A DNA stretch of 63,149 bases from a gamma proteobacterium HIMB30 (GCA_000227525.2 AGIG01000035.1:1-63149), one strand, 5' to 3'. Numbered from the stretch's first letter, positions 38,211 through 47,243 are shown. Program-made: numbers and translations. The notes: generated from the letters alone by a model not told the origin.

Positions 38211-39217
38211 AGTCGCCCTTTGCGCCCTTGTTTTTCGATCATTACGATGGCTTTTGGTAAGCCCTCGATGAAAATGCCGAAACATTCTTTAACTGCCTGC
38301 AAACTACCAGGCAAGGTGATCACTAGCGCCCGACCGATTAATCCGCCGCCCATGCGTGAAAGCCAAGCGGTTTTGGTGTAGACGGCACTCTCAGAACGCA
38401 ACCACTCACCAAACCCTGGTAGTTCAGGATTCAGATGATCAGCCAGCGCCAGCGGCGTCACGTCCCGTGGTCCGGGCCCCGTGCCACCGGTGCATAAAAT
38501 CACATGCGGATCATGAGTTTCGGAAATCTTTAAAATCGTCGCTTGAATTAAATCAAAATCATCCGGAATCACCTGATACTCACAGATCTCAGCGCCCTGC
38601 GCCTTCAGCGACTCAACGAGGTACTGACCCGACTCATCATCATATGTCCCTTCCGACGCCCGATCACTCATCACGACAACCGCGACTTTTCTCTCAGCCA
38701 GAGGTGTGGTTGAGGGTAACCGCTCTAGAACCCATTCGGGAATCAGTGCGTCAGGATTAATCCAAACGCCGGACTTTCCACCTGTTTTTGTTAACAGCTC
38801 AAGATCACTGATGCGAAGTACCGGATCCGTACCCTTGCACAGATCCCAAATACACAACAACGCAGCATTCGCGCCCGCTAGTGCTTCCATTTCGACGCCA
38901 GTTTTCGCATGAGCTGCCGCTTCACAATAAACTCGAACAGATTGCGCATCGTGATTTAACTCAAATGAAACCAGCACCTGGTCGAGTGGTAGTGGATGAC
39001 ACATCGGCAGAAGATTCGCGCATTGCTTGGCTCCATTCACTCCGGCGATTTCTGCCATGGGAAAGCAATCGCCTTTAGGGAGCGTTTTATCGCGGACTTT
39101 CACAAATGCGTTGGGTCCGAGGTGGATGGTCCCAGCAGCGACGGCTCGACGGGTCGTATGCCGCTTACCACCGACATCGATCATCGAGAAATTCGAAATA
39201 AGCTCACTCGCAGACAA
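38207..39217 (-). CDS. moaCB: Fused MoaC-MoaB: cyclic pyranopterin phosphate synthase and MogA/MoaB-like domain
   Basis: Residues 1-160 are MoaC: FSMIDVGGKRHTTRRAVA, LLPMCHPLPLDQV, and AKTGVEMEALAGANAALL with DLCKGTD. It converts 3',8-cyclo-GTP to cPMP. Residues 170-336 are a MogA/MoaB domain (VVVMSDRASEGTYDDESG, ILCTGGTGPGPRDVTP, LPGSLQAVKE), which adenylates molybdopterin before MoeA inserts molybdate. The fusion is known in several proteobacteria. The start is TTG at 39217 with AGGGGG 5 bases before it, 1 base after moaA. No separate mogA is seen in the window. Confidence 0.93.
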   Translation of the reverse strand: MSASELISNFSMIDVGGKRHTTRRAVAAGTIHLGPNAFVKVRDKTLPKGDCFPMAEIAGVNGAKQCANLLPMCHPLPLDQVLVSFELNHDAQSVRVYCEAAAHAKTGVEMEALAGANAALLCIWDLCKGTDPVLRISDLELLTKTGGKSGVWINPDALIPEWVLERLPSTTPLAERKVAVVVMSDRASEGTYDDESGQYLVESLKAQGAEICEYQVIPDDFDLIQATILKISETHDPHVILCTGGTGPGPRDVTPLALADHLNPELPGFGEWLRSESAVYTKTAWLSRMGGGLIGRALVITLPGSLQAVKECFGIFIEGLPKAIVMIEKQGRKGRL

Positions 39218-39218
39218 A

Positions 39219-40196
39219 TTAACCCCCTATCGATGCAAAATGAGGAGTCGCGCCCGTATTTCGCTCATGCAGTCCATGACCTGCGACCTTGAGATCCAGT
39301 AACTCGCAAATGGTTTCTTTCAGTAATTCCTTATCCGAATCCTTTTGCAACAGGGGACGTAAATCGTGTCCGCCGTCACCGAATAAACACAGGTGTAAGC
39401 CTCCTTTGGCCGACACGCGGAGTCGGTTGCACGTCGTGCAGAAATCTTTCGAATAGGGTGCGATTAAGCCAACGCTGCCGATATGGTTCGGATGCTTCCA
39501 CACGCGAGCAGGTCCACCGAGCGCATCACGTGGCGCTTCGACCCACCCGTTCGCCACAAGCTTTTTCACAAGGACATCGCCCGAGAGATGGTGTTTTTCA
39601 AAATAGTCGCCGTTCTCACCAGTTTCCATCAATTCGATGAATCGCAAATTAACGCCTTCGGCCGCCCAATGAATAAACGCATCCAGCTCTGTGTGATTTA
39701 AGTCTTTCAGTAATACGGCGTTGACTTTGACTGGCGAAAATCCAATGTCTTGGCACAATTTCAGGCCACTCATGACCTCTTCGAACCGATTTTTACCGGT
39801 AATCAATTCGAATCGTTCTGGCGTCAGCCCATCAATTGAGACGTTGATCGCATTCACTCCGGCGTCAAAAAAACTTTGCGCACGCTCTGGCAGTTTATAA
39901 CCATTCGTAGTCATGGCTACGGTCTCGATTCCAGGCGTTTGCGAGACAACGCGAGCAATATCGAGGAAATCTTTTCTCAGTGTTGGCTCACCACCAGTCA
40001 GCCTGACTTTTCGTGTACCGAGCTCGGCGAAACCGGCAATCAGGCGACGTATTTCATCAACACCCAAAAACCCGTCTGCCTCACCTTTGTACCCGTCAGG
40101 GAGACAATAAGTGCATTTAAAATTACACACATCAGTAATTGATAATCGGAGGTATGGAAAGCTTCTACCAAACCGATCGATTAAGATTTTTTCCAC
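39219..40196 (-). CDS. moaA: GTP 3',8-cyclase (radical SAM)
   Basis: The 325-residue enzyme opens Moco synthesis by rearranging GTP. The N-terminal radical-SAM cluster is C24/C28/C31 in CNFKCTYC. LTGGEPTLRKDF is the SAM-binding motif. The C-terminal second cluster is in CTTCNRLRVSAKGGLHLC, and the protein ends in the functionally required Gly-Gly. It is first in the moaA-moaCB-moaD-moaE-HIT run, with 67 bases between its ATG and the moeA stop. Confidence 0.96.
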   Translation of the reverse strand: MEKILIDRFGRSFPYLRLSITDVCNFKCTYCLPDGYKGEADGFLGVDEIRRLIAGFAELGTRKVRLTGGEPTLRKDFLDIARVVSQTPGIETVAMTTNGYKLPERAQSFFDAGVNAINVSIDGLTPERFELITGKNRFEEVMSGLKLCQDIGFSPVKVNAVLLKDLNHTELDAFIHWAAEGVNLRFIELMETGENGDYFEKHHLSGDVLVKKLVANGWVEAPRDALGGPARVWKHPNHIGSVGLIAPYSKDFCTTCNRLRVSAKGGLHLCLFGDGGHDLRPLLQKDSDKELLKETICELLDLKVAGHGLHERNTGATPHFASIGG

Positions 40197-40252
40197 TATG
40201 GCCCGCCTTGGTCAACGTCGACTCATTATTTAGAGCGAAGGATCGCATAACG

Positions 40253-40276
40253 CGTTATATACGTCAAAATATATCG
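40253..40276. promoter_or_regulatory. Candidate ModE-like operator upstream of moaA
   Basis: CGTTATAT and ATATATCG form an inverted repeat with an 8-base spacer, resembling the half-sites of the molybdate regulator ModE (CGxTATAT). It overlaps the last codons of moeA and lies about 57 bases upstream of moaA. Just beside it is the 12-bp palindrome ATAACGCGTTAT (40247-40258). No modE gene lies in the window, so this is inference from similarity. Confidence 0.35.
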
Positions 40277-41514
40277 GGTAGGCCGCGGGGGTTTGATGGA
40301 TAAAAATTGACCAACTCACCGGCTTGTATCGATCCCACGTGTTCGCTTAAGACAATCCAACCATTCATCTCAAGCAGTGGCATCGTTTGAAACGACTCCT
40401 GCCCCTCAAGCGCTCGGACAAGGGCACCACCCTTCCCCCGGAGGCATTGGGCTTTCAAAAAGACAGCCAATCCTTGTGGTTTTTCAATCTCGTTTTCCAG
40501 CCTTAATCGAACCGGCGTCTCAAGTGGTTTCTGTTGCATCACTGACAACGCGTAATGCACATAAAACCGACAATTTACAACTGTCGACACCGGATTTCCG
40601 GGCAATCCAAAATACAGGGTACCGTTTGGTAAAATCGCGAATAACAATGGTTTACCCGGTTTTTGCGTGACTTTATGGAAAACAATTTCAGCACCAACGG
40701 CCTCAAGCGCCGGCTTCACAAAGTCGTAACTGCCCATCGAAACCGCGCCGGACGACACAACAAGGTCTAGCGACGCCTCCATGACGCGATTTAAGAAGCC
40801 CACCATCTCATCGAGGGTGTCGCCGACATGCTCATTCACGACAACCTCACAGCCAAATGAGCGCATCATGGCCGTCATGAATGGACGATTTGAATCATAA
40901 ATTTGACCAGAACCCGGCGGCCCTGATTTGACATCAACAAGCTCTTCACCGGTTGAGCAAAGACCCACCCGTGGTTTTGTATGGATGACAGCCTCCACAA
41001 CACCACTCGAGGCAAGCGCCTGGACGTGTTCAGGAATAATCCGGCGTCCGGGCTTCAGAATCTCTGACGTCTCGGCGATGTCAGAACCTTTTGGTCGGAT
41101 CCATGCGCCAGGCTCAGGTAGACGATTGATGATCACCGTTCCGTCATCATCCAGGGTCAGGTCTTCAATCATCACGATCGCTTCTGCCCACGACGGAACC
41201 GGTGCCCCAGTCATAATCCGTGCAGCATCACCATCGATTCCATTGGCGACTTCCACAGAATCACCCGCTCGCAGCTCACCAGCAAGCTTGACCGGACTCC
41301 CTGCTTTTGCAACCGAAAGACCTGAAGCTGATAACACAACGCCGTCACGTGCCGAATTATTGAATGGAGGAATTGATAATTTGGCCACTGCGGGCTCAGC
41401 CAGTATCCGTCCAACGGCATCCTCCAATGGAACTAATGCGGTCGAAATTAATCGCCGCGAAGCACGCTCCTCAATCTCTCCATATGCTTCTTCCATTGAA
41501 ATAAATTGCTGCAT
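40264..41514 (-). CDS. moeA: Molybdopterin molybdenumtransferase
   Basis: The 416-residue protein inserts molybdate into adenylated molybdopterin. It shows IPPFNNSARDGVVL, RIMTGAPVPSWAEAIV, IYDSNRPFMTAMM, VSSGAVSMGSYDFVKP and YFGLPGNPVSTVVN. Length matches E. coli (411). It lies 9 bases downstream of the rhodanese-like gene and ahead of moaA on the same strand, so cytochrome-CXXCW-moeA-moa may be one long transcript. Confidence 0.95.
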   Translation of the reverse strand: MQQFISMEEAYGEIEERASRRLISTALVPLEDAVGRILAEPAVAKLSIPPFNNSARDGVVLSASGLSVAKAGSPVKLAGELRAGDSVEVANGIDGDAARIMTGAPVPSWAEAIVMIEDLTLDDDGTVIINRLPEPGAWIRPKGSDIAETSEILKPGRRIIPEHVQALASSGVVEAVIHTKPRVGLCSTGEELVDVKSGPPGSGQIYDSNRPFMTAMMRSFGCEVVVNEHVGDTLDEMVGFLNRVMEASLDLVVSSGAVSMGSYDFVKPALEAVGAEIVFHKVTQKPGKPLLFAILPNGTLYFGLPGNPVSTVVNCRFYVHYALSVMQQKPLETPVRLRLENEIEKPQGLAVFLKAQCLRGKGGALVRALEGQESFQTMPLLEMNGWIVLSEHVGSIQAGELVNFYPSNPRGLPDIF

Positions 41515-41523
41515 GATCCCTCT

Positions 41524-42096
41524 CTAAAAATCGACATTGACTGGCGTTGGCTCGGTGAGCTCCAGCTGATATCCAGCTTCAACCCAGCCATCGGTTCCTC
41601 GCGGCGCCCAAAATATCTGACTAAACCCCGCATTAGCAAGGTGCTGAACCGCGTTCCATCCCATCCAGCAATCACTCACACAATAAATTAAAATTGGATA
41701 ATCAAAGTCACCATTTGTCGCGTCACTTGTCTCGTCGAGGAAGTACTTCAACATATCTGGCGACGGCCGACCAAAGCCGACATTTGGCAACCAGATGCTA
41801 CCGGGAATATTGTAACGAGGTTCGTAGTCTGACCACGATCCATCAAGCTCGTCATAACGAACTCCCGAAATCGACAGTACATCGATCAGCGCAACGCGAC
41901 CTGAGTCGATCAAGTCTTTCACGCCAGCGGTATCGAGAACGGTCCCTCCGGGAACATGGTCGGGGACCGGGTCCGTGTAGTGGTGAATTCTTAGACCCGT
42001 ATCAGGATCGAAATACGACTCCTGAGCCATCGCGGTCGGAGCGACCGCGATGCATAAGACAATCAATAATGTGATTGTCCGCTCAATGATCGGCAT
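41524..42096 (-). CDS. Periplasmic rhodanese-like protein with CxxxCW motif
   Basis: The 190-residue protein has a Sec signal (hydrophobic core at residues 8-20, cleavage after AMA). The rhodanese-like domain carries LIYCVSDCWMGWNAVQH in place of the usual active-site loop, closely like the PQQ-dependent-catabolism-associated CXXCW family seen next to quinoprotein dehydrogenases and cytochromes. Function in that family is not established; a thiol or sulfane carrier role is plausible. Its ATG shares one base with the stop of the upstream cytochrome c (TAATG), so the two are coupled. Here the context is Moco and sox genes, not PQQ genes. Confidence 0.8.
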   Translation of the reverse strand: MPIIERTITLLIVLCIAVAPTAMAQESYFDPDTGLRIHHYTDPVPDHVPGGTVLDTAGVKDLIDSGRVALIDVLSISGVRYDELDGSWSDYEPRYNIPGSIWLPNVGFGRPSPDMLKYFLDETSDATNGDFDYPILIYCVSDCWMGWNAVQHLANAGFSQIFWAPRGTDGWVEAGYQLELTEPTPVNVDF

Positions 42097-42404
42097 TACT
42101 TTTGGCTTGCGTAAAACGCCGAGATATCTGCGATATCTTGATCAGATAAGGCGGCAGCCATACCGTACATGATCGCAGCCTGATATCCCTTGCGCTCTTG
42201 GGTTTTATACGCCTTGAGTGCGCCCTCGAGATAGGCAGCGTTCTGTCCCGCAAGACTTGGGTAGTTCGGCACCATTGCCTTACCGTTCATGCCATGACAT
42301 CCCGCACATGCGGCTACTTTATTTTTCCCGGCAGCTGCATCACCTGCAGCCATTACGCCGGCACTCAACGACCCAGCAACGAGAGCCACAATCACTTTCT
42401 TCAT
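42096..42404 (-). CDS. Periplasmic class I cytochrome c (about 8 kDa mature)
   Basis: The 102-residue precursor has a Sec signal ending near VMA. The single heme site is C33-A-G-C36-H37, and the distal Met is probably in [14 protein letters not shown]. The [20 protein letters not shown] segment is typical of c553/c5-like small cytochromes. It is coupled to the CxxxCW protein by TAATG and could take electrons from it or from SoxCD/SoxXA toward a terminal oxidase. That role is inference. Confidence 0.9.
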   Translation of the reverse strand: MKKVIVALVAGSLSAGVMAAGDAAAGKNKVAACAGCHGMNGKAMVPNYPSLAGQNAAYLEGALKAYKTQERKGYQAAIMYGMAAALSDQDIADISAFYASQK

Positions 42405-42580
42405 AAATCACTCCTTATCAAACACGATACACCGATGAAATTTTTGGCATATACTTATGCCACCTAATTATTAGTGGCCATGATAGCGTATTTTTGAGTT
42501 TAACAAATCGTTCATGACGGTAAACTCAACATTTGATGCCACGTCACAAAATCGGGGCCGAGACATTCAAGGAGACAACC

Positions 42581-43495
42581 ATGCAAATCGGAAGAGCCAT
42601 CCAGACCACCTGCCTAGTCATTGGAATTAGCATGAACAATGTTTGGGCCCAGAGCACCCTCAACCACAACGATCTGGCGGCCGACTTCTACGAGGCCGAC
42701 GGAGATGTCGCGGTCATCTTGCTGCATGGCACCCTCGCACACAACCGGATGGAAATCATCACAACCATCGCAACGTTAATCGCAGACGACTACGGCTATC
42801 CTGTATTGACCCCCAATCTCTCGTTGAATGATGAAAATCGGATGGGAGATAAGGTTCAAACCTCGACCAAAGGTTACGCTGCACTGACCGCCTGTGACAT
42901 CAATCACACGCACCGATACCAAGACGCAATCACGGAGCTAGCCAACTGGGTGGATTACCTAAAGCAGCAAGGATTTGAGAAGATCGTCGTGACTGGACAT
43001 TCCCGCGGTGGCCGACAGGTCTCAGCATATCTAGCGGGGGCGTCCGATGAACCATCAGTCGTTGGCGGTGTTTTAATCGCCTCCGGTTTATCTCGGAATG
43101 AGCGAAGTATCGCCAACTATAAAAAAGATACAGGGCTCGACCTACCGGAACTTCTTGCGCAATTCGCGAAACTTCCACAGGACCAATATGTCGATGTTCC
43201 GAAATTTATTTATTGCGACAACCCCAAAGTGACCGCTGGTGCCTTCATCGCTGAGTACGAGGATAATCCGGCACATAGCGCACCCTTTAACGTCCAAAAA
43301 GTGACCAATATTCCCGTGCTCGTGATTGGAGGCTCAGAAGACACTGTCGTCCCCGATATCGAATCTGACTTTGAGAGCCTCGCTGACCAAGAGAATTTAA
43401 CCGTCGAAGTCATTGATGGCGCAGATCATTTTTTCCGTGATCTGTACGCTGATGACGTAGCCACAATGATTGTGGATTTAATTGAGAGCATCTAA
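42581..43495 (+). CDS. Exported alpha/beta hydrolase linked to the sox cluster
   Basis: The 304-residue protein has a signal peptide ending near VWA. The alpha/beta-hydrolase core has VILLHGTLAHNR (oxyanion loop), nucleophile GHSRGG near residue 145, acid in GGSEDTVVPD and His in DGADHFF. The open frame begins 16 codons earlier; the ATG at 42581 has AAGGAG 7 bases upstream. Its stop shares one base with the SoxW-like start (TAATG), so the two periplasmic proteins are made together. The substrate is unknown; a thioester, ester or organosulfur bond are possibilities. Confidence 0.8.
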   Translation: MQIGRAIQTTCLVIGISMNNVWAQSTLNHNDLAADFYEADGDVAVILLHGTLAHNRMEIITTIATLIADDYGYPVLTPNLSLNDENRMGDKVQTSTKGYAALTACDINHTHRYQDAITELANWVDYLKQQGFEKIVVTGHSRGGRQVSAYLAGASDEPSVVGGVLIASGLSRNERSIANYKKDTGLDLPELLAQFAKLPQDQYVDVPKFIYCDNPKVTAGAFIAEYEDNPAHSAPFNVQKVTNIPVLVIGGSEDTVVPDIESDFESLADQENLTVEVIDGADHFFRDLYADDVATMIVDLIESI

Positions 43496-43941
43496 TGTTC
43501 AGAGTCGTCATCGCAACTCTATTGCTGCTACCTGCGTTCTTCGTGAAAGCGAACGCTGGTTCTTCTCTTGAGGAGCCAGTGTTCTCGAGCAAAGATCCCC
43601 GAGCATGGGTGGTGATGGTCACCCAGCCCGGATGTTCTTTTTGCGTGCGCCTCGAGACTGAAATCCTTCAACCGTTACGCGCCTCAAACCTATTCAAAGA
43701 GAAGGTGCGATTTACAGCGGTTGACATTGGGGCCGCGATTCCAATGACAGATTTTGATGGAACACGAACGACGACGATCGAATTTGCAAATCGTTATCAA
43801 GGATTCGGAACCCCAACACTACTGTTTCTCAGTTCTGACGGCAAAGTACTCGCTGCGCCGAAGTTTGGCGTTCCTGATATCATCGATTTCTATGCCTACG
43901 AAATCGAAGAGACAATTCGAAGTCTCCCCGCCGTCAACTGA
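43495..43941 (+). CDS. soxW: SoxW-like periplasmic thioredoxin
   Basis: The 148-residue protein has a Sec signal (cleavage near ANA). A thioredoxin fold contains QPGCSFCVRLETEIL (CxxC) and the cis-Pro loop FGTPTLLFLSSDG. Members of this group (SoxW, thioredoxin-like SoxW) are encoded in sox clusters and are thought to reduce SoxY or other sulfur-carrier disulfides. The C-terminus overlaps the convergent HupE/UreJ-type gene by 8 bases. Symbol given by motif and context. Confidence 0.75.
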   Translation: MFRVVIATLLLLPAFFVKANAGSSLEEPVFSSKDPRAWVVMVTQPGCSFCVRLETEILQPLRASNLFKEKVRFTAVDIGAAIPMTDFDGTRTTTIEFANRYQGFGTPTLLFLSSDGKVLAAPKFGVPDIIDFYAYEIEETIRSLPAVN

Positions 43942-45091
43942 AGTGGTAATACACCACACGCTCGACCGCCCAGTAAGCACCCAGTCCTCCGATCAGTAGC
44001 GATCCTGGAATCACAACCGATCGACGATACACGTATTGATCAGTAAACCAGATCGTGATCGCGAGGTAGGCCCCAATCAGCAAGGCAACCTGACCAAATT
44101 CCACTCCCACGTTGAACCAAAGTAAAGCTGCCAAATAGAGATCTGCAGGCAATCCGAATTCAGTCAAAATCGATGCAAAACCTAGCCCATGCAGAAGCCC
44201 AAACGCAAAAATCACAGGAAGTCGGAAGCGACTCAGTCGATCACTTACCAAGTTCTCAAATGCAACATAGGCGATTGACAGAGCGATCAACGGCTCGACC
44301 ACCTGAGGCGGGAGATGAATCAACCCAAACACGCCGAGTGACAGTGTCAGCGAGTGCGCAATCGTAAACATCGTCACCTGAAGCAGTAATGGTTTGAGTC
44401 GCATCGACATCAAAAAAATACCGAGGATGAAAAGAATGTGATCAAGCCCTTTGGGCACGATATGTAGGAAGCCGGCCGACAGATATAGCGAAGACACAGA
44501 CCAAAATGTTGGCTTGCTAAACACTTGCGTCAAGGAAAACGGCTCGGTGGGCCGATCATCTTTGATCCACTGGTGACCAGACCAGTGGTACTCACCGGCC
44601 TCTTCATTCACCTGACGCACTCGTACTGCCTGATCTCCAAACCGCAGCGGGTAGTACCATCGAAGCGATATCGATTCCTTTGGGATGACACCAACCAAAT
44701 AAATCACACTGGCTCGAGGCACCTTGGTATACCCCGGTGGTGCGATTGTGATCTCGCCGATCTCGAGAGGAATCGACGCGCCATCAACAACCAGCTCGAC
44801 GCCATCCAATAACTCCCCATGAAATGCCACAAACTGCTCACGAAGATCCCCGGCCTCAAGCACTCTCAATTTATCGTATGCATCCGCATTGGGCGCTTCT
44901 TGCGTGTTTCTGTAACGACCGTTAATTCCAGTCAGTAGCGCCTCAATGCTGGTGCGAATTTCGATCGTAACCCGTGCATCAGAGAATACGCTGATTTCAA
45001 CCAAAGCAGGCTTCACAACATCCGCAGAAACTGGTAAACATAAGCTTATAACTGTGAAGAATAACGAAAGTTTTTGAAGGATCTTTTGCAA
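43934..45091 (-). CDS. HupE/UreJ-type membrane protein with extracytoplasmic domain
   Basis: The 385-residue protein has a signal peptide, an extracytoplasmic beta-rich domain (about residues 25-195) and then six or seven membrane helices. The membrane part has GFLHIVPKGLDHILFILG, FTIAHSLTLSLG and FGLLHGLGFAS, the His/Asp motifs of the HupE/UreJ family, some of which move nickel or cobalt. The substrate here is unknown; no nickel enzyme is seen nearby. The start is TTG without a good ribosome binding site, so it is uncertain. It is divergent from soxB (95 bases). Confidence 0.8.
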   Translation of the reverse strand: MQKILQKLSLFFTVISLCLPVSADVVKPALVEISVFSDARVTIEIRTSIEALLTGINGRYRNTQEAPNADAYDKLRVLEAGDLREQFVAFHGELLDGVELVVDGASIPLEIGEITIAPPGYTKVPRASVIYLVGVIPKESISLRWYYPLRFGDQAVRVRQVNEEAGEYHWSGHQWIKDDRPTEPFSLTQVFSKPTFWSVSSLYLSAGFLHIVPKGLDHILFILGIFLMSMRLKPLLLQVTMFTIAHSLTLSLGVFGLIHLPPQVVEPLIALSIAYVAFENLVSDRLSRFRLPVIFAFGLLHGLGFASILTEFGLPADLYLAALLWFNVGVEFGQVALLIGAYLAITIWFTDQYVYRRSVVIPGSLLIGGLGAYWAVERVVYYHFS

Positions 45092-45186
45092 ACGCGTTAC
45101 ACTCGGCCGACCGGGTTCGTGGAGCGGATGCTAGCACAGCATTTTTACCCTTCAAGGAATTCATTTATCAGACTGCAAGGACAAGC

Positions 45187-47097
45187 ATGAATACACTCAA
45201 TCGTCGTCAATTTATGAAGCTGATGGCGGCTGCAGCTGCAGCTGGTTCAATCCCAGCGATTTACAGCTCACGCGCGCTCGCGAGTAAGTCAGCACCCACA
45301 GGATTCTATGACAAGCCCATGGAGGGCGATGCACGGATACTCCACGTCACGGATGTTCACGGTCAGTTACTTCCCGTGTATTTCCGCGAACCCAACGTCA
45401 ATCTCGGTGTTGGTGACGCCTATGGACGTTTCCCACATATTGTTGGGCAACAATTCCTTGAGGCAAATCGCTTTGAACCTGGCTCGCCGGAAGAGTACGC
45501 CTTTACGTACTTAAATTTTGCCAAGCATGCCGAGCAATTAGGACGAACAGGCGGATTCGCTCATGTAAAAACACTTCTTGATCGCTTGCGTGATCAGGCT
45601 GGAGGATCGTCTAACACGCTGACAGTCGATGGTGGTGACTTATGGCAAGGTTCAGCGACATCGCTTTGGACTCGTGGCGTTGACATGGTTGAGGCCTCGA
45701 ATATTCTTGGGATCGACGTCATGGTTGGCCATTGGGAATTTACCTATCGTGAAGACGAAGTGCTTTCCAACGTCGCCTTATTTAAAGGTGACTTCATTGG
45801 CCAAAACGTCCGTGTGTTGGAAGATTCCTTATTTGGTGATGAATACCCTGCTCTGGTCGAGCGATTCGATGGACGTGGACTCTATGACGAGGATACTGGC
45901 CACGCGTTCCAGCCATACGTCATCAAAGAAGTGAACGGCGCACGAATTGCTGTGGTTGGGCAGGCTTTCCCAAGAACTGCCAACGCGAATCCGAAAGAAT
46001 TTTTCCCAGACTGGTCATTCGGTCTACGAGAAGACGATATGGCCGAACTCGTTGAGCAAATCCGAGGTGATGAATCTCCTGATGCAGTGGTCTTGGTCTC
46101 ACACAACGGGATGGATGTTGATATTAAGATGGCTGAGCGTGTACCAGGTCTCAACGCAGTATTTGGCGGCCATACGCACGACGGATGTCCATTACCGGTC
46201 AAAGTGAAGAATCCGGCTGGACATGACTGCTGGGTTACCAACGCCGGATCGAACGGGAAATTTGTCGGTTGTATGGACTTTAAATTTGGTGACGGACAAC
46301 TCGAAGGCTTGTCTTATCAAATGTTCCCAGTGATCAGTGATTGGCTTGATGCGGATAAAGAAATGGAATCCTTTATTACCCAAATGCGTCAAACAAAGTA
46401 CTCAGACAAAATTATTCAAAGCCGTCGCAAAGATGCGTTCTTCACACCTCAATGGGTCGGCAAGACTTACGATGAAATTTTGACCGAGAAACTCGCAAAG
46501 GCTGATCGTCTTTTGTATCGCCGTGGGAATTTCATGGGCACCTGGGATCAGGTCATCTGTAACGCTTTGCGTTGGGAATATGATGCCGACGTCGCCATGT
46601 CCGCCGGTGTTCGCTGGGGTACAACCACGTTGGAGGGCGACTGGATCACAATGGACGATGTGATGAGTCAGGTCGCGACCACCTATTCGGAAACCTATGT
46701 TTCTGAGATGACCGGCGAGCAGTTACTGTCCACCCTCGAAGCGGTCGCTGATAATCTCTTCGATCCTGATCCGTATCTACAATCAGGTGGCGATATGGTT
46801 CGTATCGGTGGTATGGATTACACCATTGCACCCAAGAAAGGTCTTGGTGAGCGAATCACCGATGCCCGTTTAGATAATGGCGACGCCATTGATCCCGCGA
46901 AGACATACAAAGTGACTGGCTGGGCGACGGTCAATAACACCCCTGATGGACGCCTGATCTGGGATATTATCCGTGACTACATCAAAGCCAATAAAGATGC
47001 TGATGACGTATTGAGGCTTGCGAAGATTAATCATCCGAAGGTGATCGGTATGAACGAGAATCCGGGGATGGCTGACTACCCGGGCGAATCTGGCTAA
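45187..47097 (+). CDS. soxB: Thiosulfohydrolase SoxB
   Basis: The 636-residue periplasmic enzyme hydrolyses the sulfate group from SoxY-bound cysteine-S-thiosulfonate. A twin-arginine signal (NRRQFMKLMAAAAAAG) exports it folded with its metals. The dimetal site motifs of the 5'-nucleotidase-like fold are visible: VTDVHGQLLPVY, DGGDLWQGSATSLWTRG, VGHWEFTYR, VLVSHNGMDVD and FGGHTHDGCP. The C-terminal substrate-binding domain contains ADVAMSAGVRWGTT. It has its own downstream terminator and converges on soxCDXYZAK. Confidence 0.96.
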   Translation: MNTLNRRQFMKLMAAAAAAGSIPAIYSSRALASKSAPTGFYDKPMEGDARILHVTDVHGQLLPVYFREPNVNLGVGDAYGRFPHIVGQQFLEANRFEPGSPEEYAFTYLNFAKHAEQLGRTGGFAHVKTLLDRLRDQAGGSSNTLTVDGGDLWQGSATSLWTRGVDMVEASNILGIDVMVGHWEFTYREDEVLSNVALFKGDFIGQNVRVLEDSLFGDEYPALVERFDGRGLYDEDTGHAFQPYVIKEVNGARIAVVGQAFPRTANANPKEFFPDWSFGLREDDMAELVEQIRGDESPDAVVLVSHNGMDVDIKMAERVPGLNAVFGGHTHDGCPLPVKVKNPAGHDCWVTNAGSNGKFVGCMDFKFGDGQLEGLSYQMFPVISDWLDADKEMESFITQMRQTKYSDKIIQSRRKDAFFTPQWVGKTYDEILTEKLAKADRLLYRRGNFMGTWDQVICNALRWEYDADVAMSAGVRWGTTTLEGDWITMDDVMSQVATTYSETYVSEMTGEQLLSTLEAVADNLFDPDPYLQSGGDMVRIGGMDYTIAPKKGLGERITDARLDNGDAIDPAKTYKVTGWATVNNTPDGRLIWDIIRDYIKANKDADDVLRLAKINHPKVIGMNENPGMADYPGESG

Positions 47098-47114
47098 TAG
47101 GTCACTACCGCCAT

Positions 47115-47150
47115 TAGCCGCACGAGTCTGACTGGTGCGGCTATTTTTTT
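47115..47150 (+). terminator. Rho-independent terminator of soxB
   Basis: TAGCCGCAC and GTGCGGCTA form a 9-bp stem with an 11-base loop, followed by seven T residues, 17 bases after the soxB stop. Confidence 0.92.
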
Positions 47151-47197
47151 GCCTGCCGAACGGTCGTCAAGGAAGTCCATCAAATCAAAATTCACGC

Positions 47198-47227
47198 AAA
47201 AAAAACGCGGCACAGAGGCCGCGTTTT
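47198..47227 (-). terminator. Rho-independent terminator of soxCDXYZAK
   Basis: On the minus strand AAAACGCGGC and GCCGCGTTTT form a 10-bp stem with a 6-base loop, continuing into a T-run. It lies 16 bases after the soxK stop. Confidence 0.9.
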
Positions 47228-47243
47228 CCACTTCGACACACGT

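Noticed and set aside
38211-38285. Longer N-terminus for moaD from an upstream ATG
   Set aside because: The extra residues come from the moaCB reading region and do not resemble MoaD; the GTG overlapping the moaCB stop is better.
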